Shown one piece after another: positions 35,606-47,981 of a stretch of 64,000 nucleotides of DNA (position 1 is the first letter of the stretch; every line of letters begins with the position of its first letter). The translations under genes and the position numbers were made by a program. This DNA comes from Berberis thunbergii. Taxonomy: Eukaryota; Streptophyta; Magnoliopsida; Ranunculales; Berberidaceae. The stretch is from NCBI GenBank assembly GCA_003290165.1, contig QNQO01009153.1:62001-126000 (forward strand), given 5' to 3'. The notes under the pieces were generated by a model that worked only from the letters and a program-made list of their open reading frames with translations, had not been told where the DNA came from and did no database searches.

Positions 35606-37345
35606 ATGGAATTCATAGACGGAAACCTTCATTTATTGAAAATTGATGGGAAGGAATTTGGAATTCGAAAGTCAAGAGGGGGTTTGCTGTTATTTGAATC
35701 GAGCTCGAGGGTTCGAATCAAAGTGTTCGTCGAATTGCAGATGGGGAAATGGATTCAATTTCAGCTTCTGAAAGCTGTGGAATCAGGCTCTAAAGCTTTC
35801 TCAGCCAATTGGAAAATTAACAGTAGATGGGTTTCGATGGTGAAAGAGGCCAACAAAGGAGGCATCTTCCTTTCTATTTTGGTGGGATGGGGATCAGGGT
35901 CCAAAACTATCAGGGTGCCAGCGGGCGTGGAAGGGACAGGCTGGACACAACTAGCCCTAGCTATGAATGAGATGGTATCTCATAAGGTGTCTCAGCCGTT
36001 TCCTAAGGATCAAGTTAGAAGAGGTGAGGTTTCAACTCTGCAAGGTATTAGTGTTGTTCCACCCTCGCGCAAAAAAACCTTTGTGGAGGTTGTGGCCACT
36101 AATCTCTCCAGTGTAAGCCCTAACCCAAGTGCCAGACAGGGTTCCATTGCAGCAACTCCTATTCATCGGGATTCTCCCATTGATTTCCTGTCGCAAGTTT
36201 GGGGCAAGCATCTTCCTCCTGATCCCGTTGCAAGAAAGAATCTTGCATGGTCGCTGATAGAGTTGCCTGAGTCGGGGATTCAGTGGACACCAGTCGCTCT
36301 TCCGTTTGGACACACAACCTTTTTGGTATTCGCAAATTCTCCACACGTGTCCTCACGCGAAGCAAACAACCCGCCTCCTCGGTTGCCGACAATGAAGGAT
36401 CAGTCTATCCAGCACTACTCAATGCTTCCCAATTCTCCGGCTTCTCGTGCCGCTTCACCGGGTAAAGTTGGAAACTCCCTGTCTGAGTCAGTTTGCCCCT
36501 CTGAGTAGAATAAAGGCAAAGGTATTGTTAGGCCCTCACCCAGCAAAGGACCTAAGTCTGTTTCAGCACAAAGCTTGGCCAAGTCTAATGATCAACAGAC
36601 AGCTGGCAATTATTGGAAGGTGTTAGAAGCGGTGGAAGAAGATATCTTCAACCTGGACCCTCTTTTAACCAAGATGTCTAAGCATGCCCACAGGGATCGA
36701 AAGCTGGCAAGAAAAGCACAGCGTGACAGAACCGCTGAATGGGCCAACTTCTCAGTCTTTCCTACCAGATCAAGGTTTATGCTTAAAAAGAAATCCAACA
36801 AATCAAGCTCAACCATCCAGGCAGGGCAGGGAAAACTTAAAGGTGGTAGTGCCCCTGCTGGACTAACAATGGGAGAGTCTTCCAAACAGACCCAGGATGT
36901 TTCGATTTCTTTACCTTACCCCCCGGGGTTTGAGCCACTACCAGATCATTGTGTTGAAGCCCATGATTTGTCTACAAATCTATGTGTTTCTCATGCGGAG
37001 AGTTTCTCATCTACCCCAGACCACGTAGGCGCTCCTCCAGGTTTTGAGGTCCCACAGGCGGACAATCTTGGGTTTCTACTCCCTGGTGATCAGACTTCTG
37101 GTAAGTCTCCAATTTTTGTTTCTAGGGTCAATGACAGTGCGGAGCCTTCTGTCTCTAACCGTCATGCGACTCAGGAAGCAGCATCAGATCGTTCGGCTTT
37201 CAAAGACATTGGCTTGATCGTGGGAGTGGACCTCAATCAAGATGAAAACAGGGCTTTAGATATGGTTCAAACTGCAGCGCAGGGTAGAGTATCTGACACA
37301 ACACTGGACAAATGCAACATACTCGGGTCTGAAGGTTTTTCATGA
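35606..37345 (+). pseudogene. LINE ORF1 with one in-frame stop
   Basis: 580 codons in one frame interrupted by a single TAG at 36506-36508. ORF1 proteins of L1 bind element RNA. The N-terminal part (about 35606-35990) has the DGKEFGIRKS and SRWVSMVKEANKGG style of the plant DUF4283-like region. The C-terminal part is Ser/Pro-rich with PPGFEPL and PPGFEVPQ repeats. Its TGA at 37343-37345 overlaps the ORF2 ATG by the sequence ATGA. Confidence 0.8.
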
Positions 37346-40300
37346 ACCTTAAAATTCTTTCGTGGAACTGTAGGGGGCTCGGAAATACCGAGCGGCAAAG
37401 GGGTTGTCGTAGATTAATTACAGAGAATCGTCCAGATCTTGTTTTCATTCAAGAAACGAAATTGGAGAGATGCTCTAAAGAATTTATTAGAAAATTGTGG
37501 GGTGATAGTTCTTTTGACTGGGCTATGGTGGAATCCATTGGCAGCTCGGGCGACATTTTAGCTATTTGGGACGCCGATCTTTTGCAGATGAGGGAAATGT
37601 TGAAAGGGGTTTTTTCCCTTTCTATTCAATTTCAAATGATCTCGGATAACTCAATTTGGTCAGGGACTAACATTTATGGTCCATGTGATCCTTCACTTAG
37701 AGACCACTTCTGGGAAGAACTATATGACATTGCAGGTTGGGTGCAATCTCCATGGGTGTTAGCCGGTGACTTCAATGTTGTCCGTCATATGAATGAAAAA
37801 AAAGGATGCAGGAGGAGGTCCACGAGCATGCAGAAATTCAATCAATTCATTAATGAGGTGGAACTCGCTGATTTCAGTCTAAAAGGGGGGAAATTCACAT
37901 GGTCAAATCATAGAGATCTCCCTATCCTTTGTTGACTTGATCGATTTCTAGCCTCGGTGGATTGGATTGACAAATTTGGTGATAAAGTCGAATGGCTCAA
38001 AGGTGCAGCAGGTTCTGACCATCACGCGATTTTGCTTGCGAACTCGTCTGTTGCTGGTGGTACTCGCCTTTTCTCCTTTGATAACGGTTGGTTTGATCAC
38101 CCTACCCTTGCAGAGGAGATGAAAGTTTGGTGGAACAACTCAGTAGTTTCTGGCCACCTTGGCTACTGTTTATGGTGGAAGCTTAAGGCTCTCAGATGCA
38201 ATCTCAAAAGCTGGCGGGCTAAAGTTTGGGGTAAGACAAATTTATGTATTCAAAATATCTCTGCTTTAATTGCTATCATTGATGCGGATGAAGAGATTAG
38301 AGATTTGACTGTTGAGGAGAGGTCTTGTAGAGTGCAGCTACAACAAGAGTGGGCAACATTAACCAAGAGAGATGATGAGTTTTGGAGAATCAGATCAGGA
38401 GTCAACTGGGTTCGTCAAATGGATCAGGGGACTAAATTCTTTCATACATTGGCTAACAGACGTAGACTGTTTAATTCCATTGAAGCTCTCAGCACGGGTC
38501 AGGAGTTGGTAGTGGATGAAGTCAGTATTAGAGCACTCTTGATATCTCACTTCAAGAAGTTCCATGAAAAGGAGGAGTGGCGACCTTTCTTCTCGGGTAT
38601 TACCTTCAAGTCTATCTCTCAGCCTACGGCTACAGCATTGGTAGATAACTTTTCAGAAATGGAAATTAGAGCAGCAATGGAAGATCTAAAATCTGAAGTT
38701 TCTCCAGGTCTTGATGGTTTCTCAATGGTGTTCTATTTGAAAATGTGGGAGGTAATCAAAAATGATTTTCTGAAAGTTGTTGCAGATTTTACCTCGAGAA
38801 ACTTCCTTGATTGGCGTTTGAACACCACGATCATCTCGCTAATTCCCAAATGTGCGGGAATGCGGACGGTAAATGATTTTAGACCTTTCAGTATTTTGAA
38901 TGGGGCCTATAAGATAATTGCCAAGGTGTTAGCTAACAGATTGAAAATAGTTCTTCATTCAGTCATATCTCCTTTTCAAAGTGCAGCAGTCAGTGGAAGA
39001 CATGTGGTGGATAGCCCTTTGATTGCCAATGAACTTATTGACTCTAGAAAAAAACAAGGTGTTCCAGGGCTTGTTATCAAATTAGATTTCTCCAAAGCCT
39101 TTGACAATGTTTCTTGGAGATATTTGGATTTGGTAATGACTCATATGGGGTTTGACTCCAAATGGATTGATTGGCTTCACACTTGCAGATCTACAGCTAA
39201 TTTTTCTCTGAAAATCAATGGTCAGCTGCACGGGTTTTTCAATAGCTCGAAAGGTCTGCGACAAGGCGATCCCCTGTCTCCTCTTCTTTTTACTATAGCA
39301 GCGGAAGGTTTAACTCAAATGATTCTGAAAGCAGTTGATGCTGGCCTAGTGAGAGGTTTTCTGTCGCGAAGGGTAGTCCGCCTGTCTCTATTCTCCAGTA
39401 TGCGGATGATACTATCCTTTTTTGTGATGCTTCCGCTTCTCAGGTTCTTGCTCTTAAAAGAATTATGATTTGGTTCGAAGTTATTTCAGGGCTGAAAATC
39501 AATTTTCACAAATCAAGGGTTTGCCTATTGGAGATGTCCCTCACCTGCATCAGTTGGCGGGTTTATTGGGTTGTTCAGCAGGTCACCTTCCAGTTAAGTA
39601 CTTAGGCATGCCTTTGGGGGCTAGTTTCAAAAGTAAAGTTGTTTGGGACGACGCTCGAAAGGATGGAATCGAAACTAGCGACTTGGAAACGCAAATTTCT
39701 ATCTAAAGCAGGCAGACTAGTTCTTGTTCAATCCACATTAGCTTCTATCCCGGTTTTCATTCTGTCTCTTATCAAGGTTCCCTGTTCAATAGCAGCCAAG
39801 ATGGAACGGATCATGCGCGATTTCCTTTGGGGTTCTACTCATACCTCTAGAAAGATGCATTTAGTGGGTTGGGAGAAAATTTGTTGCCCTAAATCTCGAG
39901 GTGGTTTAGGCATCCGTCAGGTGCTCACTTTCAATATTGCATTACTTTCTAAGTGGCTTTGGCGATTTGCAGAAGAGAATGATAATTTATGGAGATCTCT
40001 CATTATGGACAAATATGGGCGCAATAGATGGGTTTGGGAAAAGAGAACTAAGTACACTTCCTACGGATGCTCTTTGTGGAAATCTATCTCCCGGTGCGCA
40101 AGTGGCTTCTATCCACACACTTCTCTCAAATGTGGAAATGGTGATCTCATCTCTTTCTGGCATGATGTCTGGTGTAGTAACCAATCTTTGAAAGATCTTT
40201 TTCCAATGTTGTTTCTCATTAACAAGAATCAATATGGGACTGTGAGCAGTTTTTGGTCTAACAGCAACTCTTGGGATCTTTCCTTTCGCAGACACCTCAA

Positions 40301-40790
40301 CACTGGGGAACTAGATGAGTTCGCGAATCTTATACACCTGTTGGAGAGGCAAATGCTCTCAGAGGGACCAGATAATTTGGTGTGGAAGGGTAAAAGTGTA
40401 GGCTTCTCGGTGAAAGAATTTTCGGATATGTTGGCTGCATCTCATTATGAGACCCACTCTAACCCCTTCATTTCCTCACACAACAATCTGGTACGGGTGA
40501 AAAACCTTCTTCCTCGGATTAATTTCTTTAGTTGATCAGTTTTGCATGAGAAGATCTTGACTAAAGATAGGTTAAGAAAAATGAGAATCCTCACTGGGAG
40601 TCTTTGTGTGCTTTGCAACGAATCTGAAGAGACACTGGACCATTTGATGCTTCATTGCAGTTTCTCCAAATCCATTTGGCGCAATTTCTTGGTGGAATTC
40701 GGTTTGAGTTTGATGTTTGAAGGTTCCATTCTAGATTGGCTAAGTTGGTGGTCTAAAGCTAATCCTTCCCATCGGGGAGAGTGGTTATAG
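37342..40790 (+). pseudogene. LINE ORF2: endonuclease, reverse transcriptase, zinc-finger region (dead)
   Basis: Domains in order: APE-type endonuclease (37342 to about 38040; LSWNCRGLG, IQETK, AGDFNVV, SDHHAIL), then reverse transcriptase (about 38640-39440; EVSPGLDGFS, IPKCAG, FRPFSILNGAYKIIAK, VIKLDFSKAFDNVSW, GLRQGDPLSPLLF, YADD), the KYLGMPLGA to SIPVF thumb region (to about 39770), and a zinc-finger-type C-terminus (CVLCNESEETLDHLMLHC, about 40606-40659). Breaks: TGA at 37933-37935 in the endonuclease, a frameshift at about 39350-39375 just before YADD, another at about 39500-39530, one at about 39640-39660, and TGA at 40533-40535. The catalytic YADD residues themselves are intact in their frame. 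Confidence 0.88.
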
Positions 40791-41329
40791 CGTAGGGTCC
40801 CTCACGTTCTCATGTGGTGTGTGTGGAAAAAAAAATATATGGGTTTTTGAAGGACTAAACAGATCAGATCACTCTATTTTTATCGAGATTAGAGAATTGC
40901 TGTGGAAAATGGGTACGGCATGTAATTTATTTAGGGATTTGGGGTTTGACACTTTCATAGTGTCCTGGCATTCCTTGATATAGGAATGTTTCTCGTTGTA
41001 ACTTTTTTCCCTTTATTTCAGTAATAAACACCTTCATGTTTGACCGTTAAAAAAAAGAAAAAGTAATTCAGAATATTTTGTAATTCAGAATTTTTTGTAT
41101 TTTTTTGTACGAATTCAGAGATTAATTTTTTAATTTTTTATTATAATTTTGTACGGATTGGCGGGGCGAGGCGGATATCCGCCCATCCACACAGGGCAGT
41201 TATGGATTTTGATTAAAATTGTAAAACGGATTGGCGAGACGGATTGGGAATCTGTTATTACTAACAGATCGAAAATATATTTGCTCAAATCCACCCCATT
41301 GTCATCCTTAGTTTCTGCTCCAAACTAAC

Positions 41330-41898
41330 AAGTCAAAATACATTATGTTTTTTTCTCGTCTTGCTTCATCTTTTCTCCCCCTTCACGTTTTTTTCTTCTC
41401 ATTGGCGGCGAGCACGCTCTCTGATCGAGCTTCGCAACAGCCCCTGGCTTCTTCCTTTTTCCTTCCTCTGTCGTCCCTTTTGTTCCTCTCCTTTCAGTTT
41501 GACGCAGAAGAGAGAGAGGTATCGTACGTTTTCATCAGCGAGGGAGGTTGGGCATTGAATTGAAGCAATCCTCCTCTATTCTCTGTCGACGATCTACCAT
41601 TAAATTCGATCAATCCTCTCTCCCCTCTACTTCCTTCGACTGTTCCCTTTTCTCTTTCAGACATAAAATCAAAACACACATAGAGAGAGCTGTGAATAGG
41701 CAAACAAAATGTCGGATCAACTAGCGAAAGGCGAAGATTTCGAGAAGAAATCGCGAGGTTGAGAAGAAGTGGCGATTTTGAATTTATGAGGTGCGATCAG
41801 CTCTGTGAGAAAACGAGGAGGGAACAATTGGCGGTGTGGTGAAGGTTAGCATGCGTTTGTTCGTTCATAAGCCCATACATCGATCGGATTTCGTAGCA
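41330..41898 (+). other. Candidate leader exon with a short uORF
   Basis: CT-rich, 5'UTR-like sequence directly behind the hAT element, ending at a strong donor, GCA|GTGAGT (41899). The following DNA (T-rich, TGGGTTT words) looks like a plant first intron. A short ORF at 41709-41762 starts MSDQLAKGEDFEKK and stops after 17 codons. That start resembles the N-terminus of plant alpha-SNAP, but the match is too short to be sure. The region may be the leader of the gene at 50771 or a fragment of another gene. Confidence 0.35.
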
Positions 41899-44128
41899 GT
41901 GAGTTTTCTTCATACTATTTCTTGTTGAAATATATTATTGGGTTCGTTATAGGTTTTGGGTCTGGGGTTGATTGATCGGTGATTTCTTATATTTTTATTG
42001 TTTTGGGTTTAATTTATACCTTCATATGCATTGCTATTCCAAGTATTATTAGTATGTGAGGGTTGTTGAAGAACAATTAGGTGCATATTTTGACATGTCC
42101 TTTTTAGTTTTGTTTTGATTAGTGTTGGGGTTGCCCATGGTTGTAATTTTATTGATTGGGTGTGATTTGTTTGGTTGGTGTTTGGATGGTTGATGGATAA
42201 TAAGCTTATGAGTTTTGTGTTTATTCAAATATGATGTAGTTTGATTGGTTCCACATATTATGTGTTATGACTTCTTAGAGATTAGTTGATGCCCCTAAAG
42301 GTGGCCTTGAACTGGGCTGCTTGAATATATATTTTGTGAGAGTTTTTTTTTACTTGAATATGAATATATGATTGTACTGGTTTGTTTTTACATCTATACC
42401 ATATCTCAATCAGTTGGAACTCTTATCTCCAAGTTCTTAGTAATTTGGGTTTATGTATTTATTTTCAATGCCTATCATCTCTAGAGTGGCTTAGTATACT
42501 CCAGTCTGTTTCCGAGGTGTCTTAATTTAATACACCTGTGAATCAGGTCTGCCGCCAACTTTTAATGCCCATGATATTGCTCCCATCCCCAACGGAAGTG
42601 TTGGGTTACTACCTGGCTATTGTTGAGTCACTGCATTTATGAATGTTTTGTTTGCTCTCATGGGAGTTGGTTGATAACCAAAGAATTAAAACCCTTGATT
42701 AAGAAATTTTGTTGTACTCTTAAGTCATGTTATATAATTTTACATGAGAAGTTACAACTGTAAATCAAGTGTCTGTATTTTTCCTTTAATAAATCCTAAT
42801 AAGGGGTTTTGGTATTTTACTTTTGGTTCATGTTCATGGTTCGGATCCATGAACTAATTCTGAGGCATAAATTCCCTACAAATTGTTTTTCGTAAATTAT
42901 ACATTTCTTTACGATCTTTTGTACTATTGTATGCATGTTGGAGATACACTGACCTTGTACTTGTGCATGTTTAAAATCTGCTCGAATTTAGAAATTTGGT
43001 TTAGTATCGTAGCTGTGAAAATGCATTCATAAATCTGATTGTGGTGTAAAATCAATTACAACATGTGTCAATAAGACCCTGAATTGAATTGTTTAGCACT
43101 ATGATATTGATTAGAATATTATACTATTTGGTCTTCAGCTATGACTTTGGTTTAGGTTCTGTTGGATTGCTCTGAAAATTTATCATGAACCCATTAATCC
43201 AATCTCACCTACTCTTTTTTCTTGTTCATATACATTGACATCGGTTTTAAAGATTATGGATCTTGTAAAAAAAAATTTCTTGAAAAACATTCTTATGGAC
43301 TCTAGCGTACATTGTCCCTGCTTAGATTGTTGAGCCAAAATCATAGACACCTGAGAGTTTTCTGCAAATTTTGCATTTGTAGGTGTCTGAAATGTGGTTT
43401 TGGATTAGGTCACTTAACTCAGTAACTCAGGGTGTGGTTAACAACCAGCTTTGGTTTCAATTAGTAATCTAGTAGCACAACTGTCTATTTGGAATACAGT
43501 CTATGGTCTGGGTTTGGACTTTTTGCTTTAATTGTCCTTTATGGTCAGAAAATGTATGCATTCTTTGAAAGAATGTTAAAGTTGATTTGCTTTGCCAGTG
43601 AGCAGCAAACCCTTGCATTGAATTAAACTGCTTTGGGCTTTGGCACAAGCTTTGAGTTTCACAGTGATATTGCTCCAAAAAATTGAACTGTGTTTTTCTT
43701 GCATGACACCTTTGCTTCATTGAAGAACTATTTGTTGGTGTGGTTGTTTATTGTTTGTGCTTAGTTTGATGTTATCATATGCAAATTTATTGATTTTGGG
43801 ATGAAAATATTACTCACACCAGCTTTATTGCTGACCCAAGTGAGTTTTTGCTTCTTGGGTACATTCCTTTGGAAATGTAGCCGATTAGCCTTTCAAGTTT
43901 AGAGACTTTTGAGCAGCGTTACTGGAGTTCCACTAGTGGGGCTAGTAACGTCAGAGTCTTTCCTGGTTAGAGTTTTTATTTGTTTCGGTAATTAAATCAT
44001 GTTTCAAGTTTTTGTTGCTGCTAAATGTTTCTATTGTTATTAAATTTCACGTCCCGAGTTTTGGGAAAACGGATAATCCTACGTGAATTTTGGATTTTCG
44101 TTTTCCTTGAAAATCAGGACGTGACAGG
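41899..44128. other. Noncoding, intron-like; LTR-like end at its right edge
   Basis: T-rich DNA without exon patterns. At 44050-44125 it has CACGTCCCGAG and GGACGTGACA in inverted orientation, the style of the 3' end of some gypsy LTRs, but no full element can be traced. Confidence 0.4.
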
Positions 44129-47100
44129 TTCAGTTGGGTATCGAAGTTTTGGATCACTTTGTTAACTGCCTGTTTGAATAAAAAGTTGTCACAATGAACC
44201 ATTGAAGACCAAAACAACCGACCATGGTTTCATCCTCAATCACCCCATACAAATTCTACTCAATTTCTTCTTGTGAAAAATATGAAAATCCCATGATTCT
44301 CTTGATTGTTTAGCTGGTATAATAGCACAATATGTCTTATTGATGGTGGTTATACCAGAATTTTTCTATCTTTGGAATCCTGCACGACACTCCCATATCC
44401 ACCCCAATATTAAGATAGACGACGTGTATATCGATATCCACCCCATTATCAAGATAGACAACACATATATCGATAGAAAACTTGGATGAATTAAACAGTA
44501 ACTATGAGTATCAACCAAAATCGGAAGAAACTTATATTTGGAGTAAACTGAAATTAAAGTTCTGTTTAATTTTAGGAAAAAATTTCATGTCAAACAAAGT
44601 TTACAATGGGAAAAAAAACAGTGCAAAAGTTTCACTCAAAATTTGTTTCCACTGTTTGATAGCATAAAGGAAAAAAAATTATCTATTGTTTGATTGTAGA
44701 ATCTTTTTCAATGATGAATTTGTTTTAAGCCTAAGTTATCATGTCAAATAAATCGAACATACACCAAATAAAGTAGAGACATATGATAGCCTATATTACC
44801 CATCAAAGCTAAAAAACACAAATTATAAACTTATGAATCAAAATAGATTATCCAAAGATATTACAAACTAGATGTATACAGGTTTTGTGATACTAAATAA
44901 CTACATGTAGCATGGATGCACAAGGAAAATACAAATGCAACAACATAATTTGTTCTATCATCATCATTATCATCAAAGCCCATTTTTGATACTTTCGGGC
45001 TCAACTACATGTATTTTGGTTCTTCAATCAATGCGATTTTCCTACATATATATCCTCGCCTAATTCAAGCTCAAGGATGTATTCTTTCACGGCCTTCATC
45101 CAAGTTTTCAACAGTCGTTCCCTCCGTCTACACCCTCCACTAACTTGCCAATCTAGACATTTTTAATTGGCGTCGTGTTTGATCTCTATGGGCGTTACAT
45201 ACACCTAAGAAACTCATAATTCTTTCATTTCTAATTTTTTCCCTACAGGTTTTATCATATCCATCTTAACATACACATTTTGCTGCCGCCATCCGATGTG
45301 TATGTTGTTCCATAGTAGCCCAACATTTTTGAACCATAGACCATGGCTGATCGAACAGTTGTAATATAGAATTTCCCTTTTAACCTAGCTGACATCCTTC
45401 TATCGCATAATACTCCTGAAGTCATTTTCCATTTCGTCCATCCAACTTTAATCCTATGGTCTACATCTTCTCCAATAGCTCCATTTTTTTAATTATAGAT
45501 CCTAGATATCGAAAAACTTCATACTCTGGAACTTCTACGCCATCGATCTCAATTGAATTACTCGTCCCTCTTAATTCACAACCAAAGTTGCACGCTAGAT
45601 ATTTTGTCTTTGAATGACTAATTCTAAAACCCTTACCCTCTAATGTCTTCCGCCACCTATCTAATTTCGACCTAAACCTTCACTAGTCTCATCAATTAAG
45701 ACAATATTATCTGCAAATAACATGCACTAAGGTACATCTTCTTAAAAATATCTCGTCAACTCATCAATGACCAAAGCAAATAGGTATAGATTTAAGGCCG
45801 ACCCTTGATGTAGTCCTCGAATACTGGGAATTCATTGGACATCCCGCCTACTAAGCGAATATGCAGTTAATTGCAGGTTATAATGCCGAAATAACGCATA
45901 ACGGACTCGAGGCGTTAGATATTTACATAAAACGTCAGGGTATAACGAAGGGAGTTGTAACGGTATATATCCGCCATTATTTTTATAAAACGTTTTTTCA
46001 TGACGCCGCTATATCGTGGCAGGCAATAATAAAAAATACTGACCCATATATTATTTTTTCTCCCAATTGCAGATCTGAAAGGAGAAACAATCGAACCTTA
46101 GCAGAGAGAAACGAAAGAAGTAGAGGAGGGAAAAAGAAGAAGAGGAGGAGGAAACGGGAGAAAAAACAGTTGAACCCTAGCGCTAGCAGAGAGAAACAGT
46201 TGAACCCCTTTCTATCGATCGAACCCTTTGATCTGTTTGAGGGGAAGGAGAAGAGAAGGAGGGAAGAGGGAGAACGAGGAAGGATCAATCTTATACCTAC
46301 TGCTGATCTCTCATCTCTGTAAGTAATTTAGTCTTGCTCCTTCCTTTTTCCTTCTTCTCTGTTTTGCTTTGCTTCTTCCTTCTTCCTTTTTCTCTGTTTG
46401 CTTTGCTTCTTCCTTCTCTGATCTCTGTTTTGCTTTGCTTGTTCGTTCTCTATTTTGCTTTGATTTGCAATCTTGCATGTTTTCTCTTTTTCTCAACAAC
46501 TTATGAGATTGCTTTGCTTTGCACGTTTTTTCTTCTTCTCTGATCTCTGTCTTTTGTTTTTGTTTTTGAAGTATCAAGGCAAAGTCCCAACAATGATGAG
46601 TTAATTATACCATCAAACTTTGAAAGCTTATTTACAACTTTTTGATCTCTGTAAGTTTCCCTTCTTTAAATATTTGGTTACCTGAAACAAATATAAGCAA
46701 TGAGTAATGACATTGAGTAATGATATGAATTAATGCTTAGTGATTAGTTTCAAGTTTATTGGCAGTAACAAGTTTATGTTTAGTGATTTACTTTTTGTCT
46801 TTATAGTCTATAATACATTAATATACTTAGAGGGGGACTGGAGGTATTAAATATTTCGTTATATACTATTATATGCCGCTATATCTCGATATATTCCGTT
46901 ATAACCTATAACGCTCCTAGATCGTTATGGGTCCGTTATACGTTTTAACTACATAGGCTGCGAACACTTGTTACAAGCGTACAACCCCTTCATACATATC
47001 TTTAATTATATTAACATAACATTGAGACACTTTCTTTCTTTCAAGCACCCACCAATTAACTCCCTGTGGACTCTATCGTAGGCTTTCTCCAAATCAATAA

Positions 47101-47750
47101 AAACCATATGCAAAATCTTATGTTCTTCTCAATATTTTATATAATTTGCTTAAGCAAGAAAATGACCTCCGTAGTAAACCTTTTGGCATAAATGCAAATT
47201 GATTCTCTAAAACAGTGGTTAAATTCCTAAGTCTTTGGTATATGACCCTCTCCCAAAATTTCATTGTATGACTCATAAACTTTATCCCTCTATAGTTCGA
47301 GCAGTTCTCAAGATCCCCTTTGTTATTATAAATTGGTACCACAATGCTGTATCTCCACAAATCTGTTTTATCTTGAAAAAAATTTAGGCTCCATATTTGA
47401 TGACTGTGAATTGTGAAACAAGAAAGTGATTGCAATTTTTTATTACTTTTAAGCACAACTATTGTCTTGATGATAAATATTTGCATCTGAATAGTAGTAA
47501 ACTTGACCCAGTAAGAAAAAATTAGGAAGAGTAGCTAATGTGGTGTATTGTTAATTGTGCCTAGTAAAGCACCAGGCCTCAATTGGCACGAACAATTCGT
47601 TTTTCACAAAGGATAGTAAATTTAGGTAGTTAACCACAAAATAAACCTACATGAACTCTACAAGACTTGCTGTAAGAGCACACGTACAAGGTTCTCAAAA
47701 GCTGGGATGTAAACCTCAATACAAAAACACATACAAAAATTTTGAACAAA
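44129..47750 (-). repeat. Left arm of a large inverted repeat (RTE-type LINE, minus strand)
   Basis: Inverted partner of 47982-50332, aligned from TTCAGTT...TATCGAAGTTTTGG at the outer edge to AAAATTTTGAACA at the inner edge. It holds reverse-transcriptase fragments on the minus strand (for example 47486-47118, with PIYNNKGDLENCSNYRGIKF and LENQFAFMP). These are RTE-clade signatures. The catalytic box reads FADN (Asn codon at 45706-45708). A 1.1-kb element interrupts it at 45860-46959. Confidence 0.85.
45860..46959. mobile_element. 1.1-kb element inserted in the left palindrome arm
   Basis: The two arms are collinear except for this block, which is absent from the right arm (site near 48770-48780). 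It is flanked by GCGAA at 45855-45859 and 46960-46964. The ends TATGCAGTTAA and (complement of right) CTATGTAGTTAA are similar, and TATAACGG words run inward from both sides. There is no transposase; the middle (46070-46600) is leader-like AG-rich then CT-rich DNA. The class is unclear. Confidence 0.7.
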
Positions 47751-47981
47751 AGCAAAGGTTTTGATGAGTCTTCAAAGAGATAGGTTTTTCTGGTTAAAGG
47801 TTTTGATGAGTCTTCAAGGAGATTTGTTTTTAAGAAATAGATGGCAATGTTTCAATGTATACCACACTTGATGATGTGTATAAGATTGATTTCCCGGTTG
47901 TATCATTTTCTTTGAAATTCTGATAGGATGGGTTTCCTTATGCCTCAAGCATTTAATCGCTCGTCTTGCGAAAACATTTGT
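47751..47981. other. Spacer (loop) of the large inverted repeat
   Basis: About 230 bp with no partner in either arm. It contains TTTTGATGAGTCTTCAA twice (47758 and 47800). Confidence 0.7.

Larger units (their letters stand above)
34197..41062 (+). mobile_element. Full-length L1-type LINE, 6.87 kb
   Basis: Flanked by a perfect 13-bp target duplication, GTAATTCAGAATA, at 34184-34196 and 41063-41075. The 3' end is an A-rich tail (41049-41062). It has a 1.4-kb 5' region, ORF1 (35606-37345), ORF2 (37342 to about 40800) and a 3' region of about 0.25 kb. Both ORFs have stops or frameshifts, so it is dead. The perfect target duplication nevertheless shows that both ends are real and the insertion is not ancient. 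Confidence 0.92.
33356..41310. mobile_element. hAT-type element (~1.08 kb) enlarged to 7.96 kb by a LINE
   Basis: Inverted ends TAGGGATGGCAGTGGGGCG (left) and TAAGGATGACAATGGGGTG (complement of right), flanked by an 8-bp target duplication with one mismatch: GTTTCTAC at 33348-33355 and GTTTCTGC at 41311-41318. GATATCCGCCC words mirror each other near both ends. The partner repeat at 53128-53350 runs straight through the same site without it. Inside are a TATATAAAGG box (33561-33570), CT-rich leader-like DNA (33585-33960), GATCT-rich palindromes (33975-34110) and the LINE. No transposase was seen. Confidence 0.88.

Noticed and set aside
43469..43720. 83-codon minus-strand frame
   Set aside because: No domain, and it lies in intron-like DNA.
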